A stretch of 64,000 nucleotides of DNA. It comes from Trochalopteron elliotii (Eukaryota; Chordata; Aves; Passeriformes; Leiothrichidae). The notes under the pieces were generated by a model. It was not told the origin of the DNA, made no database searches, and saw only the letters and a program-made list of their open reading frames with translations. Shown here piece by piece: positions 26,866 through 39,700 of the stretch (positions are counted from its first letter, which is position 1; every line of letters starts with the position of its first letter). The translations under genes and the position numbers were made by a program. The DNA is taken from NCBI GenBank assembly GCA_024734555.1, contig JANPWX010000452.1:2092115-2156114 (forward strand), given 5' to 3'.

Positions 26866-28441
26866 GAGCCAGTTAACCAGATACTTTTGCTAAATTAGGG
26901 AGAATTGTGGGAAATCACACTAGTAAGGTCTCAAGTAAGACTTTGCTTGAGCAAATCTTGTTCAATGTGTTTAATGACCTGAAAAGTAGTTGTAAAAGCA
27001 GGACAATACACGACTGAAAAATGCTAGAAGAAATTATGTGTTAATGAACATAAAGTAGTACATGTGAGGAGGTAAAGGGAACTGAAGTGCAATTTCCTTC
27101 TTCATATGTATAATGAACTCTACATTGTGTATTATCACTCATGGAAAAAATTCTGAAATCAAAATAAGTGTATTTTCAGAAAGGTAAAAATGATACCGCT
27201 CTCTGGAAAACACTTAAGCAAAAATAATTAATTTAAGAATTGTTGCAAAATAGGAACTGTGCAGAAAATGTGTTTCAAATGTATAAAATTACCTGAATTT
27301 TGTATATTGTGTCCTGTTTTCCCCATCACATCTTAGGACATAAGGAAACTGGAAAAAGTGTTTTGAAAAGGTGGGAAGAGTAAGTGAATCATCAGAGGGT
27401 TGGAATACTGCCTATAAGGGGGACAGACTAGATAGACTGAGTTTCTATACCATGGAAATAAAATAACCTGGAGAAGATGGGGTAGAGCAAACAAAATAAT
27501 GAATTGCATGGAGAGGGTGAATACAGAACCAGCATTTCATTTACAGTGTCTCTTAGAATATAGCAACTCAAGTGTTTGTGTTCACGTCTCCAGGCAGCAA
27601 GTTTAAAATAAACAATAAGAAACACTTTCATACAAAAAAAATAAACAATGTGAGACACTGCTACTAGATGTTGCAAAGGCCAAAAGTTTAACTGAGTTCA
27701 AAAAGGGATTAATGGCTACTTTTGTTTCATGAGTTGTAAAAAACATACTACTCAGACACAACTGCTGGCTGAGGAAGTTCCTAAACCACTAATTGCCAGA
27801 AGATGGGAAGGAGGGGTTGCTCAGCTCTTGCCACACTTCTTATAATCTTTCCTTATGCATCTCCTAATGGGCATGTTGGGACCAGGATAATGGGCTAAAC
27901 AGAGTTTGTTTGGGTTTTTTTTTGTCTGAACCATTATGGTTGTTTTTTATTTTGTAGGTGTAGATTTTTTTTTTCAGTAATGGGGAGACAAAATGGAAAT
28001 TTCCAACTTGTTTTTTGAGTTCAGTAAATGCAATCTGGAATATGATTCTTAATAGCTAATTAGGGATGATCACACTTTTTTGCTTTCCTCATTTTAATAT
28101 GTAAAAAACGAGTCTACAAATTCATCTGCAGAATGCTTAAGAAGATTTTCTCTAAATGAAGTGAGATTTGGACAAAGGTGAATCATTTATGTATTTCATT
28201 CGAGTGATAATGATGTCTGTCTAATTTAAAGGACAGTGTGTCAGAAAAGCTGACATATTAAGCAGGGGGAGTTTTCTGTCATCCTGTAGATGGAGATGAA
28301 TGGTATTACTTTGTTGTGCTTGTTGTCAGTTAAAGAATATGAAGTTTCAGTGAAAAAATATCCTACATTCTACAGTTGTACTTCTGGCAATTAGTAGGAA
28401 CAGACACAAACAAGGAGAGTTTCCTTAACATCTATGCTTTC

Positions 28442-28460
28442 TTTTTTTTTTTTTTTTTTT
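28442..28460 (+). repeat. Poly-T run
   Basis: About 19 consecutive T. The surrounding 28.4-28.6 kb is T-rich. Confidence 0.93.
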
Positions 28461-30178
28461 CTTGCACAATCCTCATTACCTTTTTTTCTCTCCATAGAGT
28501 GAAAGATGGCTTTTGGGGTTAAAGGAAATATGATTTTTTTTCTTGTTGTTGTTTTGTTTTTGTTTTAATTCTTACTAACTTTTTACTCTAGCTTTTTGTC
28601 CATATGAATTTATAATGTAAAAGTTTATTTCTACTTACTAAACAGAGATTTAATTAATTATCACAATGCACTTTGGAAATGAAAGATACATTGCTCTGTG
28701 TCAAATGAGTTTATCCTGTTCTGCATGCAAACTATGCACATCGTTATAAATCATGGTCTCAAACTTCTAAAGTTGTTGTTTTTGTTTATTAGGAAACCTT
28801 GCTTCAGATCCAAAAAGGCAATAAGGAGACTACACATAGCAAGAAGAAAGCGGGCCTCAATCGATCATGAAATGCAATTACACAATATTCAGAGTTGAGT
28901 GAAATAAAGACCTTAAATAGCAGTAGCCTGTAAAGTTTGAAATTAAAAGTAGTTTCATCATATATTGTGAAAAGGGAGATTGGATCAATGAAACTGATCT
29001 CTTGTATCTTGTTTGCTGTGAATTTACATGAAATGATACTTGGGGTGAGCCTCCTTTTCCTGTGTATGTAAATACATTTTTGTTTATTTATGGAATATTA
29101 CTGGAGTGGTCTGGCAGGAGATTTCTTGAGTTCAGCTGGTGCTCACTGTATAAATGGAAGCATAAGAATTGAAAAAGGCTTCCACCTGGTCCTCCTTAGC
29201 TTAGCTAATGTAATTACAGATTTTCTTCTAGCAGTCAGGCTTTATATAACAGCACAGAACGTTACTGCTGAGTTGCAATAAATCAGTATCTGAATTAAGA
29301 GAATAGGAACTATAATACAAACTTTCTGGTTTAGCATCCTAAAAATCTGCACATGTATCCAGAAGGTAGACAACAATCTGCTACACTGTCAGAGTAGCTG
29401 TAAGTTACCAATAGAAGTTAGAGAAAAATAGTTAAATCCATTTTCTCTTGTTTTCACTTAATCTAATTTCTTCTTTACCTCCCATCTTCAATTCTTTGAA
29501 AACCTTTAGTATGGTTGGGATGAGGATTAAAGTATTTTTATTAGGATGTGGGCACCTTATTAAAAAAAAAAATAGGCATCTTCATCTAAGACTATGGAAT
29601 TTGTGACCCTCCAAAAAGATGAACTCAGAATCAGTTCAGCTTCTGTCTCAGGTACCACATTTTACTGGCTGGAGGGTGCAAGGGCACAAAATGCAGCCTT
29701 ACTGCCCTTCTGTCAGGGTACACTTGTCAAGGAACTTTTCAGCCCTACTGGTTTACATCGTATTTGTTGTAGTGTAAAGAATGCACTTTAGAATTCAGTG
29801 TGCAACTTGTACAGAGAACAATGAGAAATAATGGGGAAGGTAAAGGTCTGGTTGGGAAGTAGAATCCAGCTGAAGTTTAAGGGATTATGACATGGAACAA
29901 ATAGATATTGCTGGCAGTATTGCTCACTATCTTGGTTTGGCTGTGTAAGTTTGGAAGGGCTTTGGAGAGATGTTGCAAGATAAAATTTTATGTTAACCAC
30001 TTGATAGGCCAAGTGCCTAGAAAAACCTTCCAGTCCCATAAACAACAAGCAAACACATTCATAGCTTTCCTCCTTCTCTGCATTAAACTCTGAATGTACA
30101 AGAAGCATTTTCCCCAAAAAACATAGTCTACACTTCTGTTTTCTTATCTACAATATCCACTGATATTATTTTATAGCA

Positions 30179-30213
30179 GGGTATATGCTAGGGTATATAT
30201 AGGGTATATATAC
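30179..30213 (+). repeat. Low-copy gggtatata tandem repeat
   Basis: Three degenerate copies of agggtatat(ata) lie about 210 bp before the first INSC exon of the window. Although TATA-rich, it looks like simple-repeat DNA rather than a positioned core promoter. Confidence 0.7.
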
Positions 30214-30423
30214 CACAAAAGTGATTAGAAATCCAGAACCTGTTTTTGGAATAAAGAGATAAATGTGTCACTGTGTTACTGCAAGCAAATTGTTTGTTCA
30301 ATAATTTGCCTTTGGTCAATAAGTTGCAACGTAGTACTGGGTGCAGCTGTATGGTGTTGCTGGAGGTTATTCCAAGGTTGTTTTGCTTTACCTCATTCTT
30401 CCCTCTCCTTCTCTGCCTTCCAG

Positions 30424-30769
30424 CATGCACCTGATCCAGGTGGACTCTGTTCAGCGATGGATGGAGGACCTGAAGCTGATGACAGACTGTGAATGTATGT
30501 GCATTCTCCAGTCCAAGCCCATCAGCATTGAGAAGGATGAACAGAATGAACTCATCCTTTCCTCGCAGTACAGCACTTGTGATAACTTGCAGCTTCTGCT
30601 GAAGAGAGCTTGGATCATAAGCACGGAGCTGACCAGGATTGCTCAGAAGCTGGAGAAGAACAGGTGGCAGAGGGTCCACAGCATGACAGTGAGAGTCAAC
30701 TGCCACGTGCGCTCCATGATGAACGAGTACAACACCTTCTCCAGGAGCTCCTCAGAAGAAATGCACCAG
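30424..30769 (+). CDS. INSC: INSC exon with the LGN-binding N-terminus (residues 1-115)
   Basis: A long pyrimidine tract ending in TTCCAG sits immediately before the exon, and the donor is CAG|gtgaga. One base (C) precedes the ATG, so the exon either begins at phase 2 from an upstream coding exon or carries the start codon right after the splice junction. Some mammalian INSC isoforms start at the equivalent Met-His-Leu, which supports initiation here. Residues 8-20 (SVQRWMEDLKLMT) form the amphipathic helix that binds the TPR superhelix of LGN. The cysteine-rich CECMC and KPIS segments at 22-34 continue the extended LGN-binding peptide. Later residues include WIISTEL and MTVRVNCHVRSMMNEY, matching family helices. 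Confidence 0.95.
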
Positions 30770-33700
30770 GTGAGAAGATACCTTGGCTGATCTCATGTTT
30801 CTTTCGCTTTTTGAATTTTTATTTTGTTGTAATAATTAAAACTTGCTTTAAACTGTCTGTAAGTTCTTACATACTGATACTGGTCCCTTAAGACTTTTCA
30901 ACACCTTTTCAACAATGGAAATATTCTTGACTTACTTTGGATCCTATTTTATCATAGGCTATTCTGAATGTTAATAATGTCAACAAATGGCATTGAAAAA
31001 ATGTTTTGCTTTTGAGGACTACAGGGCTAAAGTATTTCGACACCCCATCTGTGAGTTCCTTTGCATTTAAAATGTAGAAAATGCTACCCTTTTTTGTTAA
31101 CCTCAGTTTTATCTCTACCTGTTTTATTCAGAAAAGTAGATGAAAGGTGTTCATACGAAATGTGCTTTGAGAGGGTTTTCAATTAACAAACATGGATTAA
31201 TTATTTTTGTGTGAAGCAATTGTGTGTATGGCTATAACTTTAAAACCAATTTCTTTTGCTCTCTCTGCAGCTTGAAAAACTTTTAGTAGACAAGTGTTCA
31301 GAATTTACAGCATTCACAGAAAGGTAACTTAAATTTTGTAGTTGAAATATTAATTTTGCTCTTTTATTTAGTTGCTGAACTTCTAAAGAGAAGCACAAAT
31401 CCATAGGCACCCTCAATTGTTTGAACTAGGCCGCTGTAACTCTGCAAAGTTTTCAAAATTTTGGTTAATCTCTGGTGGATGAATTGAGTTGCTTTTACTT
31501 AAACTGCATCCTAATGAAATGGGATCTGCTGTTGAGTCTGGCATAGATGCAAAGCTGCATGCAAGTGGATTTTTCAGGACTTTCAGACATCAAGGGAGAA
31601 ACTCTGGCTGTGACAGATATTGATGTCAAAGTTCTCTTCTAGTTCTGTGGAGTCAGGATTTCAGCTGGTGTGAAAGCTTGGGTTTTGAGACTTAGTCTAT
31701 GTGTTCCTGTATGAACGTACCCATGTGTTGTAAATCAAACCAAAAAAAATAAATACACACGTAAATGTAAATACACGTGTAAATTCACATTCCTTTAAGT
31801 TGTAGTTGTAGGTTTACTCATCTCCCTGCACTCTGAAATGCTGAGACTGGAAAATAAAAATCCCTGTAATTCTTCTCATGCTATTTCCACTCTTGAGCAT
31901 AAGCCACACATTTCCTCCAGCATAGTTCAATCACTCTTTTTTGGTTTACTTTAAATATTGTGCAAGTCATTCTGTTTTGGGGATATCATCAGGGAAAAAA
32001 ACACCATCTAATTATCAGGAAATAACATTATTTGGAGCACTGTTGGTTTTTGCCAAACCCACAGAGCTCACATTTGTGTTTCATATTCTACTATGAGACA
32101 CATTGATTTAATAATGAGATCCAATCCCAAAGCTTCTGCCCCAAATCAGCCCTCTCCCTTGTCTTTTTGACAAAAAATTTATATAGGTGGCTGACAGGTA
32201 AAACTGAAAAAGTGACCTGTGTGCAGGTACAGAGGCTGATCACCCAAACTGTATCTTCCATTAGAGTGGCCTGCCTGGGTGGAAGATGTTTTGACAATAC
32301 AAATGAATGCATTTCTGTGAGGCAGTATTCATTATTTTATTTGAATTGTATAAAGTTTTCCATTTTTATCTCATTTCTTCAATTACAGCCAAACATCTCT
32401 GGTTACAGGATAACTGTACTAACTGTGTAAAGGTGCTTTATGTATCTTTCTGTATAGAGGGCCAAATTTAATTTTTGACTATGCTGTTTAACTCATTTGG
32501 ATGCACATTTCTTTCTTCATCCTTATACTGCAATCATTAAACTATGAAAAAGAAGGTAAAGAAATGGAAATTACTGAAAGCCCTTCACTGATCATGAAAG
32601 ATGGGTGGATATACAGAGCTGCAGTTGAAATGCAGGCATCTAAGAGTTGATAAGAGGAAAAGAGCAGTGTTGAACTATATAAACACACAGCATCTGCAGC
32701 AAAATTTGGCCTGCAGTCTGTGAGGTAAATTGTGATCCCAAAATTATTCAATAGTGTCTGCTGTTACCCTTTCATGGTGTATTTACTCTGTGTAGACAAA
32801 GCTTTGATTAAAGTATGGAATTGTGAACAGCTGGATTCTAATTATATCCTGGGATTAACACAGGTCTCACCTCTGACAATCAGGTCTGTTGAATCTTTTT
32901 TTTCCTTCATCCCTTTCCCATGTCTTTCTTTTCAGGTGCTTACAGACTGAAGATGAAGAGATACTGAAGTCCATGAAATCTTGTGTTAATGAAACACTCA
33001 CGACTGTTGCCCAATATTTTGGCCAGTTGATAGAGCTGGTTTTAACACAAGAGGCACAGGTTAGTTTATTAAAAAAAACAAAACAAACCCAGACCAAAAA
33101 GGTCTTCCAAAATTGTTGAATCTTGAGGGCAACGATCCATTAAGGATCTAAGGCTGGGCTGGATGGTTCTGAGAAACCTGATCTAGTGGAGAGTATCCCT
33201 GCTCTTGACAGGGAGATGGCAGCTAGATGATTTTAGAGGCCCCTTCCAACCCAAGCCATTCTATAATTCTGTGATTAAGAGGAGGATTAGAATTACAGCT
33301 CTCAATTTTCAACAAATTTATGATCAGTAACTCAAATACGTTGCAATGAGTTTTAGGTGTTTGTATTCTCAAATTCTCCAATAACCTCAAATCCCAAACA
33401 AAATAATCTTTTGGCTCATCATATTACTTATTTTTCCTGATGTCTCTTTCTTGCAAGGCATCTAAATGATGGCTTCTGATTCTCTCTTCCAGCCTTACCC
33501 ATTCAGTGATTCTGATTCTGAAATACACTGAGTAATTACTCTGAGGCTGCAAATTCATTAATTTATTTCCATTAGATCATTATTGAAATAATAGCAACTT
33601 GCAAGTCTAGCCAGCCTATCTGGACTTCCCTTCCTTCCTCTCCTTTTGCATGCTTTAGTCTTTCTCACATATAAAAACCTCAAGAGTAATTCTGCTCAAA

Positions 33701-36700
33701 AAATTTGTCCACGTTTTAGAGGTGATGTTATGCTGAAATTTTGTGTTGTTGCAACAGAAAAAGAGGAAAGGACAGACTTAGTGAACACAAATAGTCAAGA
33801 AGTATTTATTACAGTGCCAAAACAAAATTAATGTGTGCTATTGGTTAAACTCTAACATACCCTGATGTGTTAAGATGGCAAAAAAGCGGTGGCTTCAGAA
33901 ACATCCCTTCTAGTTTTAAAGGATTATTACTAGGAGGTGAGAATATCCCAAATATATTTGCAGAATTACTGTCAAACTAACAAGCTACCTCCTAATGCTC
34001 TGTGATTGGGATTTATGAGAACTACATGAAATGTATGGGTTGAAGTGTGTAAAAAAGCTTTGCATATTTCAAATTCAGTGAGTGGGTTACCATTGTTAAG
34101 ATGTTTATTCTTTTCAGTCTGAAGAGTAGGTATACTGCTGATATTTCTGCCTTTGGGCATCTTGGCACGTACTGACACTGAAATCTTACTCTCTTTTCTT
34201 TTAAGGGAGTGGAATTATTGACTCCACATCATCTGGTGTGTATTTGTGTGCCTGAAGGACTTGGATTAGAGCTCATTAATAAAAACAATTTTGTGAACAG
34301 TTTTCTGAGCTGCTTAGTCAGGCAATGTGCCCACTTCTGCCATAAAAACACATTGTCTGGGAGTAGTTTGCTGCTCTGAAGCAGACTAAGTATCTGTGTG
34401 AGGGATTTCAGCTTAAATTGTGTACAGAGCTTTTTTTTTTTCTAATCAATGTATCAGGATTTAATTCAGGATAGGTCCATATCAAATTGTGAACTCTTAA
34501 GCTATGTCTTTTTTTGGAGCATTTTTCTAGTGCATTATTATGGAGCATTTTTCTAATGCTAAAGGTGGAAGAACAGAGCTTCTTAAAGGCAAGGTAATTG
34601 AATTCTGTATAAATAACAGCGTAAAACGTTGGATATTCCTTGAATTTCTTTCAAAGCTGGATTAAATACAAAAATGCTTGTCTTCCTCTTCCTAGGAAAT
34701 AGAAATAATTATTCTAGTGATTCTACATCTTTTTTTCCGAAACATAAAGGGAAATAGACTTCATGTTCTTTTCACACCTGTGCTCCTCTAAAGCTGCAAT
34801 GACATAAATGCAAAAACAAGATAATTATTTACAAAAATTTAAAAATATTTAATCTATTTTATACGTTGGATAAATAAACTATATTTCTTTATAGGAATGT
34901 TTATTTGTCAGTGACATTTTGACTGAGAGTAGTGATGAACCCAGAGCCTTAGAGAGTAGTGTAAGAAAGGGTGTAGCAATATTCCTTATAAACAAGGTGA
35001 ATCACCATGTGATTCAGCTTCTACACTAACTAAATTAGGTGCCCTCTGAAAATTCTGGTTCAATCCCAGACGAAACACAATAACAATTTACTAAAAAGCT
35101 GGAGAGTTCCATACCGAACATTCTCGCACCATTGCCTTACCCTGGTAATGTTTAAATATCACTATCCTTGGTTACATCTACTTAAATGCAATGATAAATG
35201 TGCATTGTCAGTCTGACTCTCCCAGGTTTTCTGTCCTGTGTCCCCCAGAACCTGCTGAGGCAGATAGAGCTCTCGGGCAGTCTGTACGTCACGGAGTCAG
35301 CCATCAGCAGTTTGTTCAGCCTTGCCCAGGAAGGTGCTCACCTCTGCCGCATCATAGCCAAGGTAAGGGATGCATGGAGCAATCCAAAGCCAGCTAGCAA
35401 TACATGAAACACATTTCACTAAAGAGCAACAAAATTAACTCAGAGAAACTACTTCTTTCTCTTCTTGTCGTGCTTTTGCAAGTCTTACTCTACAGAGTTT
35501 ACCAGCACAACCATTGCATTAGAGGTTTTTTTTCCTAAAGAGGACCACATCCCCCCAATTTTTAATTTAATAAAGCCCAATACCTGTGCAAGCAGCTTCA
35601 GTATGATGGTCAGCTCTAACAGGCTTCTCAGCATTACTGCAGTTGTCTTTGTGCCATCTGAGGTATTATCACTCCATAATTTTGGGAACTTTTTTAGTGT
35701 CTTTCCTTTTTAGTGTCTCTCCTAGTACTTTTTAAATACCAGCCATGTAAATGGAGAGAAACTTCACAACAGGCCATGGCTGTGGCAGACTGTGCAGACA
35801 AACAGCAAGATCTCTTCATCTGCGTGTACATGGGGGGTTAGAGATATTATTAAAGATGTAAATTTAGACATACTTTGCATTCTTTATTACCCTTTTACAA
35901 CAGAGCCATCATTGCAGATGCAGTTGCTTTTGCCAGTGTGTGTTCTCATGTACTGAGTAGTTGGTGCTAACTTTTGGTATAAATGAGTCATTCTGTTAAG
36001 ATCCATGACACTGGAAACCCCTGCAGAATTTGCACCTTCGAGGACACTTGGATCTTGAAAATGTGAGAAAAGTGGGACATGGTGTCTTGTTAGGATGGGA
36101 TAATCAGGATATGCAGAAGGAGGAAAACCTTCCTCCCCCAGCTACTGCTCATGGAGTGCTCTGCCAGTTCTTTGTCCTACTCAGAGGCAGGGCTAGACAG
36201 CAGCATTTAATTACTTCTATGTGCTTTTAGATGGATCTTTACACCACAAAAGGTACTCCTCTGTTCTGAAGGCTGAGAAGGAGCCAAACACAGAAACCTG
36301 TAGTGGATTCTGTCAACAGCCTGAGACGTTTGGTTTTTTCTAAATTGGTATTTGAGCTCCACTCAGTGGTACCCAAAACCAATGTTAAAATGTTGATCAC
36401 TGAGGAAGTGCAGAATTAACAAATTAAAGAAAATTGGTCTTGGGTTTTTTATCATTTTACGACTTCCCTAACAGTTTAATTTAGCAGAAGTAAAGTCTGA
36501 CCTTTCATAAATCACTAAGCTAATATATTGCTAAAATCTGGGTGTGTCACAGGTTTACAACTGAGGAAATGCATCCCTTTATGCAAAGACCCCTAAGTGG
36601 TGTTTGGCTGCCAAATTACAGTGGTGATTGCATCACCTGTCCTGTGCCTCTGTCTGCTCTGTGCACTGGGAAATGCATTTGTCCAGGCTGACCATTATCC

Positions 36701-39700
36701 TTCACCTTCTGCAGTGCCTCAGCTACCTGCATCAGTGACCAAGAGGGCAGAGCAACTGTAACAGACCAGAATTTCAAATGGGTAAAAAAGCTCTGTTCAG
36801 ACAAAGAAACTTAACAACACTGAGCTTTGGTTGCTTTGGAGGGTAACCTGCATCTTTCCAAAAACTCCCAATGTGAATAAATCATGTTTTTATTTCTTGT
36901 TTGCAGACTTTGTGACATTTCCAGGTTTTGACCAGATAACACAAGAAATGCTGCTTGTGCTGTAATTCAGGTTTCATTTGTGACAGATTTCACAATCTCT
37001 GAAGCAGAAAGGAAGAGATGGGCACTGGCTTTAGTTATCTATGACAATAAAAATTCAGGGTGATTTCAAACCAAAAAATAAACAACAAAAAAATCTCAAA
37101 CTGTTCTCAGTCATTGGGAGGGTGAAAAAATATTGAAGTCATGCCAAGATTTCAAAATCTTTTAAAAGATCCATAGTTCCCTCAAGAGCTGTGGTAGTAT
37201 CCTTGATAAAAACTAACCAGAGAGATTATTTGTTTACCGTGAAAGAGAAATTCAACAAATTTGTCCATGTAACCTTGAAGTTTTACTCTCCATGACAAAG
37301 TGTGATCTTGTGGAACACTGCTGTTAGATTTTTTCCTGTCCCGAGCTGTAAGTTACAACTCTAAAGCATGCCAATGTTGGACGTGCAAAAAAAAAAAGAA
37401 CCAAGACAGTGTTGGAAAGCTACAATATTACAGGAGCTGGTCTCTCATTTTACATTTTGATAAGAGTTCCAGTCTTCTCTCTCCTTCTCCCCCATCCCCT
37501 GCTAATATTTTACGGAAATTAAAAAAGGTTATCAAACACTCTCCTCTATGTTGAAGCATTCCTCATAATTTTATTCCACCTACAGGCATTATTTAACACT
37601 TTTTTTTGGCAGGTAACTTTGTAATCTGCTGTGAAAAAATCATGTTGCTGACTCACCCTGGCAGCCAGTAGTAGTTCTCACTAGCTGTCAGAGACGTAAA
37701 ACCTAAGGTCTCTTAGTAGTGAATAGTAGCATGGACAAGATAAGAAAATTAGAGTTACTTGGAGCAAGTGAGTTATAAATAGATTTGGATTTGTGACAAT
37801 CAGAAGAATTGGTAAAAATCTGTTTACGAGTTACAATAAATAGGTCATAGAATGATAATTAAAAAAAAAAACCCTCATTTTTACTGATGATAGAGTCCAA
37901 TACCAACTGTATTGAAGTCAGCGCCATTATAAAAGGCTTGTAAAAGAGAAAGGCACAAAAATGAAGATATTCATATCTCCTAACAGGCCCCTTAGAGAAT
38001 ACTTGACTATTGGAATTCCTTATGGCAGATCACTTACCCCGAGAAGTTTCTGATGCATCCTGCCTTACCTTCATTAAATGCCAGTTCCTTTTCTAGCAAG
38101 TATTTATGATGAAGGCCGCTTTGGAGATCATCTGTCAAGATAATTATAAGTATTGTCAAAGCCTTGATGAGAATTTACTGCACTTTGTGTCATTTCATGT
38201 TGAAACTGCAAACTATTCCACCTTAGAATTAGATGCCTTTTTTGTTTCCCTTCTTTATTCACTCAATCCACATAGTTTTGGTGATTGTATTTCAGGTGAT
38301 TTCATTACCTAAACCTAGCCCCTCTGAACAGCATCCCACAAAATTGAATTCCTGTTAATCCAATATAGGAGAGAAGTAGGTCATCAAGTAGTAAAGCAAG
38401 TGTCCCTCTCTTCCTCTGAATGTTTACCCACTTGACCAATTGATGTATGTCCCTGTCAGATGGAATGGTTTGGCATCATTGCAGAAGATACAGGGGATGA
38501 ATCTTGAAAAAAGTGAATAAATTCTGAGAAATGCTCTGATCCCAGTGAGGGGACTGGTTTTGACAAGCCATTGGAATCAGGCTCTCTTTTCCACCCATCC
38601 AATATTTCACTTACAGATCTCTCAGTTCATTACTCATGGTCAATATTTTACAGCTTAATAATGGCACACGGGGCACAAAATAAAGACTACAGATCTCCTC
38701 CTGACAAATGCAGTGATAAATCACTTCCTGTCCATCAAAGGCAAAATCAGGGCACCCATTTGGCATAGAAGAAGCTTAAAGCAAATGTGCCAACATCACT
38801 TGAGCATTACTAGATTTGTCCACAAACTGCTTATTATGGCTAAAGCAGAGGATCAGATCATCCCTGATTCAATTGAACTGTGGGAATATTCAAACTGAGA
38901 ATGAAATTTAAGCAAAACTCCCCAACAAAACAGTTACCTTTGGCTTGGGAATGACAGTGAAACATATTTTTTGCAATATTTTTGAGAGATAATTTAATTA
39001 CTGCTTGGGTGAAATATAAGTTTTCTTTTGTGGAAGGAAAAATATGACTGAAACTTTTTTTGTTAATGTTCAGCCTGTTTTTTAATTTAAAGGCTCAGAA
39101 ATATCCTTCTGCACTAGGCTATATATAGCAGTACTAGATATAAAATAACAGATACATGAACGCTTCTTGCAATTTCAGAAATAAGTTTTACTCCTAACAA
39201 ACTTCAGTGAGCCTATTGTTTTCACTGATGCCACAGAAATTCCATATACTTGTGCAAATACATGATCTAAAACTTTTATCTGGAAAATATGTTGAAGAGT
39301 TAATTTTATCTAATTCTTTATGACTTGGTATAAATTTTTTGTTAGACTGAACAAAAAGTTTTGCTTCCTCTATTATTCTCCACTGTATTCAAGCAGAACT
39401 AGTACAAAAATATAGAATTCTGAAAATGAGTAAAGTCTGAATTGTAGCCCAGAGGTTTTAAGTCAGTATAACCTGCTGAGCTTTCAAATAATGATTGAGG
39501 AAAAAAAAGATTATTTCTGTGAATCTAAAAATATTTTTAAAAATAGTCTACTGAAATAGGCTTTTAAAAAGGGTGTACTTTTCACTTGGTCCATGATTTC
39601 AACTATTTTTAATTTACTGCTGTAATCTGAACATTGTAATCTGAGATCTTTCATCTGTCATCAATAATTTAAGCGCTTTCATCTTTATCATATGTCTGAT

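Larger units (their letters stand above)
26866..30423. other. Unassigned non-coding sequence upstream of INSC
   Basis: AT-rich, with T runs near 27.92, 27.97, 28.44 and 28.54 kb and an A-run near 29562. It ends in the pyrimidine tract and AG acceptor of the first INSC exon. Nothing else was recognised. Confidence 0.6.
33060..35248 (+). other. INSC: INSC intron (2189 nt) with a CR1 tail
   Basis: The intron starts with an A-rich tract (33069-33090) and carries a CR1 3' end near 33150-33275. A spaced 19-bp near-duplication lies at 34515-34559. The remainder is unassigned. Confidence 0.85.

Noticed and set aside
29788..30117. 109-codon open frame on the - strand
   Set aside because: No domain, no family match and ordinary AT-rich composition.
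30179..30213. TATA box for INSC
   Set aside because: The TATA-like words are part of a tandem simple repeat, and the downstream exon begins at a splice acceptor rather than at a transcription start.
30188..30706. 172-codon open frame on the - strand
   Set aside because: Antisense shadow of the INSC exon at 30424-30769; the + strand carries the family match and splice sites.
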